Assembly: GCA_004293655.1 (NCBI GenBank)
Contig: RDZZ01000046.1
Coordinates: 1-46,797 of the forward strand
Source: Polaromonas sp.
GTDB taxonomy: Bacteria > Pseudomonadota > Gammaproteobacteria > Burkholderiales > Burkholderiaceae_C
Length of the DNA stretch: 46,797 bases
Direction of reading: 5' to 3'
Shown here: in pieces, positions 46,779-46,797 of the stretch
Numbering within the stretch: position 1 is the stretch's first letter
How the letters are laid out: every line of letters begins with the position of its first letter
Notes under the pieces: generated by a model
Databases searched by the model: none
Seen by the model: only the letters and a program-made list of their open reading frames with translations
What the model was told of the DNA's origin: nothing
Program-made: the position numbers and the translations under genes

Positions 46779-46797
46779 GAATCCCGCACACGCACAC

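Overview
The window looks like a chromosomal segment of a betaproteobacterium of the order Burkholderiales, most likely family Comamonadaceae (Rhodoferax/Polaromonas-like). This is judged from the high GC content, the gene orders pyrG-kdsA-DUF1330-eno-ftsB, dapA-bamC-MBL, tsaE-amiC opposite queG and parE-lytic transglycosylase, and a Bug-type solute receptor. No RNA genes, CRISPR arrays or complete insertion sequences were seen.

Layout. Positions 1-8.2 kb: the tail of an IS4-type transposase, a DUF4198 exported protein, an EamA permease, dusA, a lipoprotein-type M14 carboxypeptidase, amiC-tsaE, and divergent queG. Positions 8.4-24.7 kb: one long minus-strand operon, read from 24.7 kb downward. 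It encodes three tandem DUF4132 proteins (the first with a WGR-like N-terminus), a MoxR-type AAA+ ATPase, a DUF5682 protein, a VWA protein that is broken here, and a double SWIM zinc-finger protein. Positions 25-28.6 kb: an AEC permease, a Bug receptor, a DUF455 ferritin-like protein and a gamma-carbonic anhydrase. Positions 28.7-38.5 kb: housekeeping genes hslO, ftsB, eno, kdsA, pyrG, coaBC, dut, an FKBP isomerase and roxA. Positions 38.7-46.8 kb: an Ala-rich lipoprotein, a decayed metallo-beta-lactamase gene, bamC, dapA, a methyltransferase, an MFS permease with a tiny membrane protein, parE and a lytic transglycosylase.

The most interesting region is the 16-kb operon. Its order (DUF4132, MoxR ATPase, DUF5682, VWA, SWIM) matches, as I remember it, the uncharacterised E. 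coli yehI-yehL-yehM-yehP-yehQ cluster, but with DUF4132 triplicated. MoxR ATPases normally work with VWA partners, so this looks like a chaperone/remodelling module acting on large helical DUF4132 proteins, perhaps linked to nucleic acid through WGR and SWIM. DUF5682 carries two G-x-x-H motifs and a Glu reminiscent of the TIKI/EreA metal-hydrolase superfamily. The VWA gene has lost an internal block of about 55 codons and changed frame, so the module may be disabled in this genome.

A second layer is a dispersed repeat of about 60-70 bp with the core GCTA-N9-TAGC. It occurs at seven intergenic places. It sits in all three larger junctions inside the operon, just outside both ends of it, at the truncation point of the IS4 transposase, and next to the MFS gene. 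An eighth copy appears to lie inside the DUF455 reading frame.
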